Source: a bacterium (GTDB lineage Bacteria > Zhuqueibacterota > QNDG01 > JAFGCO01). From it: DNA of 64,000 nt. The stretch spans positions 1-64,000 of the forward strand of contig JAFGCO010000071.1 of the NCBI GenBank assembly GCA_016932575.1. The letters are read 5' to 3'. Made by a program: the position numbers and the translations under genes. Of this stretch, positions 63,638-64,000 are shown piece after piece. Each line of letters starts with the position of its first letter. The first letter of the stretch is position 1. The notes under the pieces were generated by a model. That model ran no database searches, was not told the DNA's origin, and worked only from the letters and a program-made list of their open reading frames with translations.

Positions 63638-64000
63638 ATGATTACAGATACCCTGAAAATATCATTTCAGAATGAAGGCATTGTGACCGGTCTGGATATC
63701 GGAACAAGCAAGATTGCCGTGGTAGTGGGTGAATTGAATGAAATGGGTGGCGTGCAAATATTGGGTGCCGGTATCAGTCCTTCCCAAGGATTGAAGCAAG
63801 GGGTGATCGTCAATCTGGAAGAAGCCATCGAATCAATCCAAAAAGCTGTACATGAAGCTCAGCTGACCGCAGGTTTGAAAATCAAAGATGTTATTGTAGG
63901 TATTTCAGGAGACCACGTACGGAGTATTAACAGCCGCGGTGTTGTAGCAGTATCTCGGTCTGATCGTGAAATTGCTCAGAGTGACGTCGATCGGGTGATT
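63638..64000 (+). CDS. ftsA: Cell division protein FtsA (partial, cut by window end)
   Basis: Actin-like ATPase that tethers FtsZ to the membrane. Only the first 121 codons are in the window. AAGGAGAG at 63620-63627 precedes ATG 63638. The phosphate-1 segment TGLDIGTSKIAVVVGE (about 15-30) and the 1C-domain lead-in (GLKQGVIVNLEEAIESIQKAV, in two parts) are family features. The remainder, and very likely ftsZ, lie beyond 64000. Confidence 0.95.
   Translation, partial: MITDTLKISFQNEGIVTGLDIGTSKIAVVVGELNEMGGVQILGAGISPSQGLKQGVIVNLEEAIESIQKAVHEAQLTAGLKIKDVIVGISGDHVRSINSRGVVAVSRSDREIAQSDVDRVI

Noticed and set aside
1-64000. CRISPR array, prophage or complete insertion sequence
   Set aside because: No regularly spaced repeats of CRISPR size, no transposase, integrase or phage structural genes were found. 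Short repeats here are isolated or tandem heptads.

Overview
The window reads as chromosomal DNA of a Gram-negative, free-living bacterium of the FCB (Fibrobacterota-Chlorobi-Bacteroidota) assemblage, most like the Calditrichota/KSB1-type lineages. This is inference. The main support is four secreted proteins that end in a Por/type IX secretion (T9SS) sorting domain with a [YF]PNP[FM]NP motif, a FISUMP-domain lipoprotein, outer-membrane efflux parts, a LapA/LapB pair and a MurE of the meso-diaminopimelate type. There are no phage, CRISPR or complete insertion-sequence genes, no rRNA and no ordinary tRNA. One tmRNA gene is present.

Layout. 0.37-9 kb: asnA; a K+ uptake set (a TrkH-type channel with an added N-terminal membrane domain, and TrkA); a HAMP/PAS sensor without a kinase domain; a 1147-residue GH13-like glucan enzyme. 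9-22 kb: an accessory envelope and secretion region with a methyltransferase, a T9SS polysaccharide deacetylase, a three-gene set of small envelope proteins (CsgG-like, thioredoxin-fold, PKD-like), an ArsR/DUF2087 regulator with a clear promoter and operator, a T9SS esterase, a T9SS arylsulfotransferase, a FISUMP lipoprotein and a Gfo/Idh/MocA oxidoreductase. Its intergenic DNA carries a MITE-like nested inverted repeat, a dispersed hairpin repeat and a fragment of a lost T9SS gene. 22-30 kb: a SagB-type nitroreductase, a tripartite RND efflux operon and a ZIP metal transporter. 30-42 kb: tmRNA, then mostly small or poorly known genes, including an ABC-2 exporter, a putative secreted clan CD cysteine peptidase, a radical SAM/B12 enzyme and an S41 protease. 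42-48 kb, minus strand: an Ig-repeat T9SS protein, a TPR-SPOR protein, LapB-like and LapA-like proteins, and MiaB.

48.2-64 kb is a nearly complete division and cell wall (dcw) cluster in canonical order: mraZ, rsmH, ftsL, ftsI, murE, murF, mraY, murD, ftsW, murG, [receiver protein], murC, murB, ftsQ, ftsA (cut by the window end). It starts at a promoter followed by four 10-bp-spaced MraZ boxes. Most junctions are tight or overlapping. The exceptions are ftsI-murE (about 290 bp) and murE-murF (about 160-180 bp). A stand-alone response-regulator receiver domain between murG and murC is the most unusual feature of the cluster.

All functions are read from motifs and family resemblance; no database search was run. 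The most novel candidates are the receiver domain inside the dcw cluster, the voltage-sensor-like TrkH fusion with its linked sensor and glucan enzyme, the nested inverted-repeat element at 15.1-15.3 kb, the dispersed hairpin repeat, the caspase/gingipain-like secreted protein, and the 404-residue protein with a degenerate HEPN-like C terminus.
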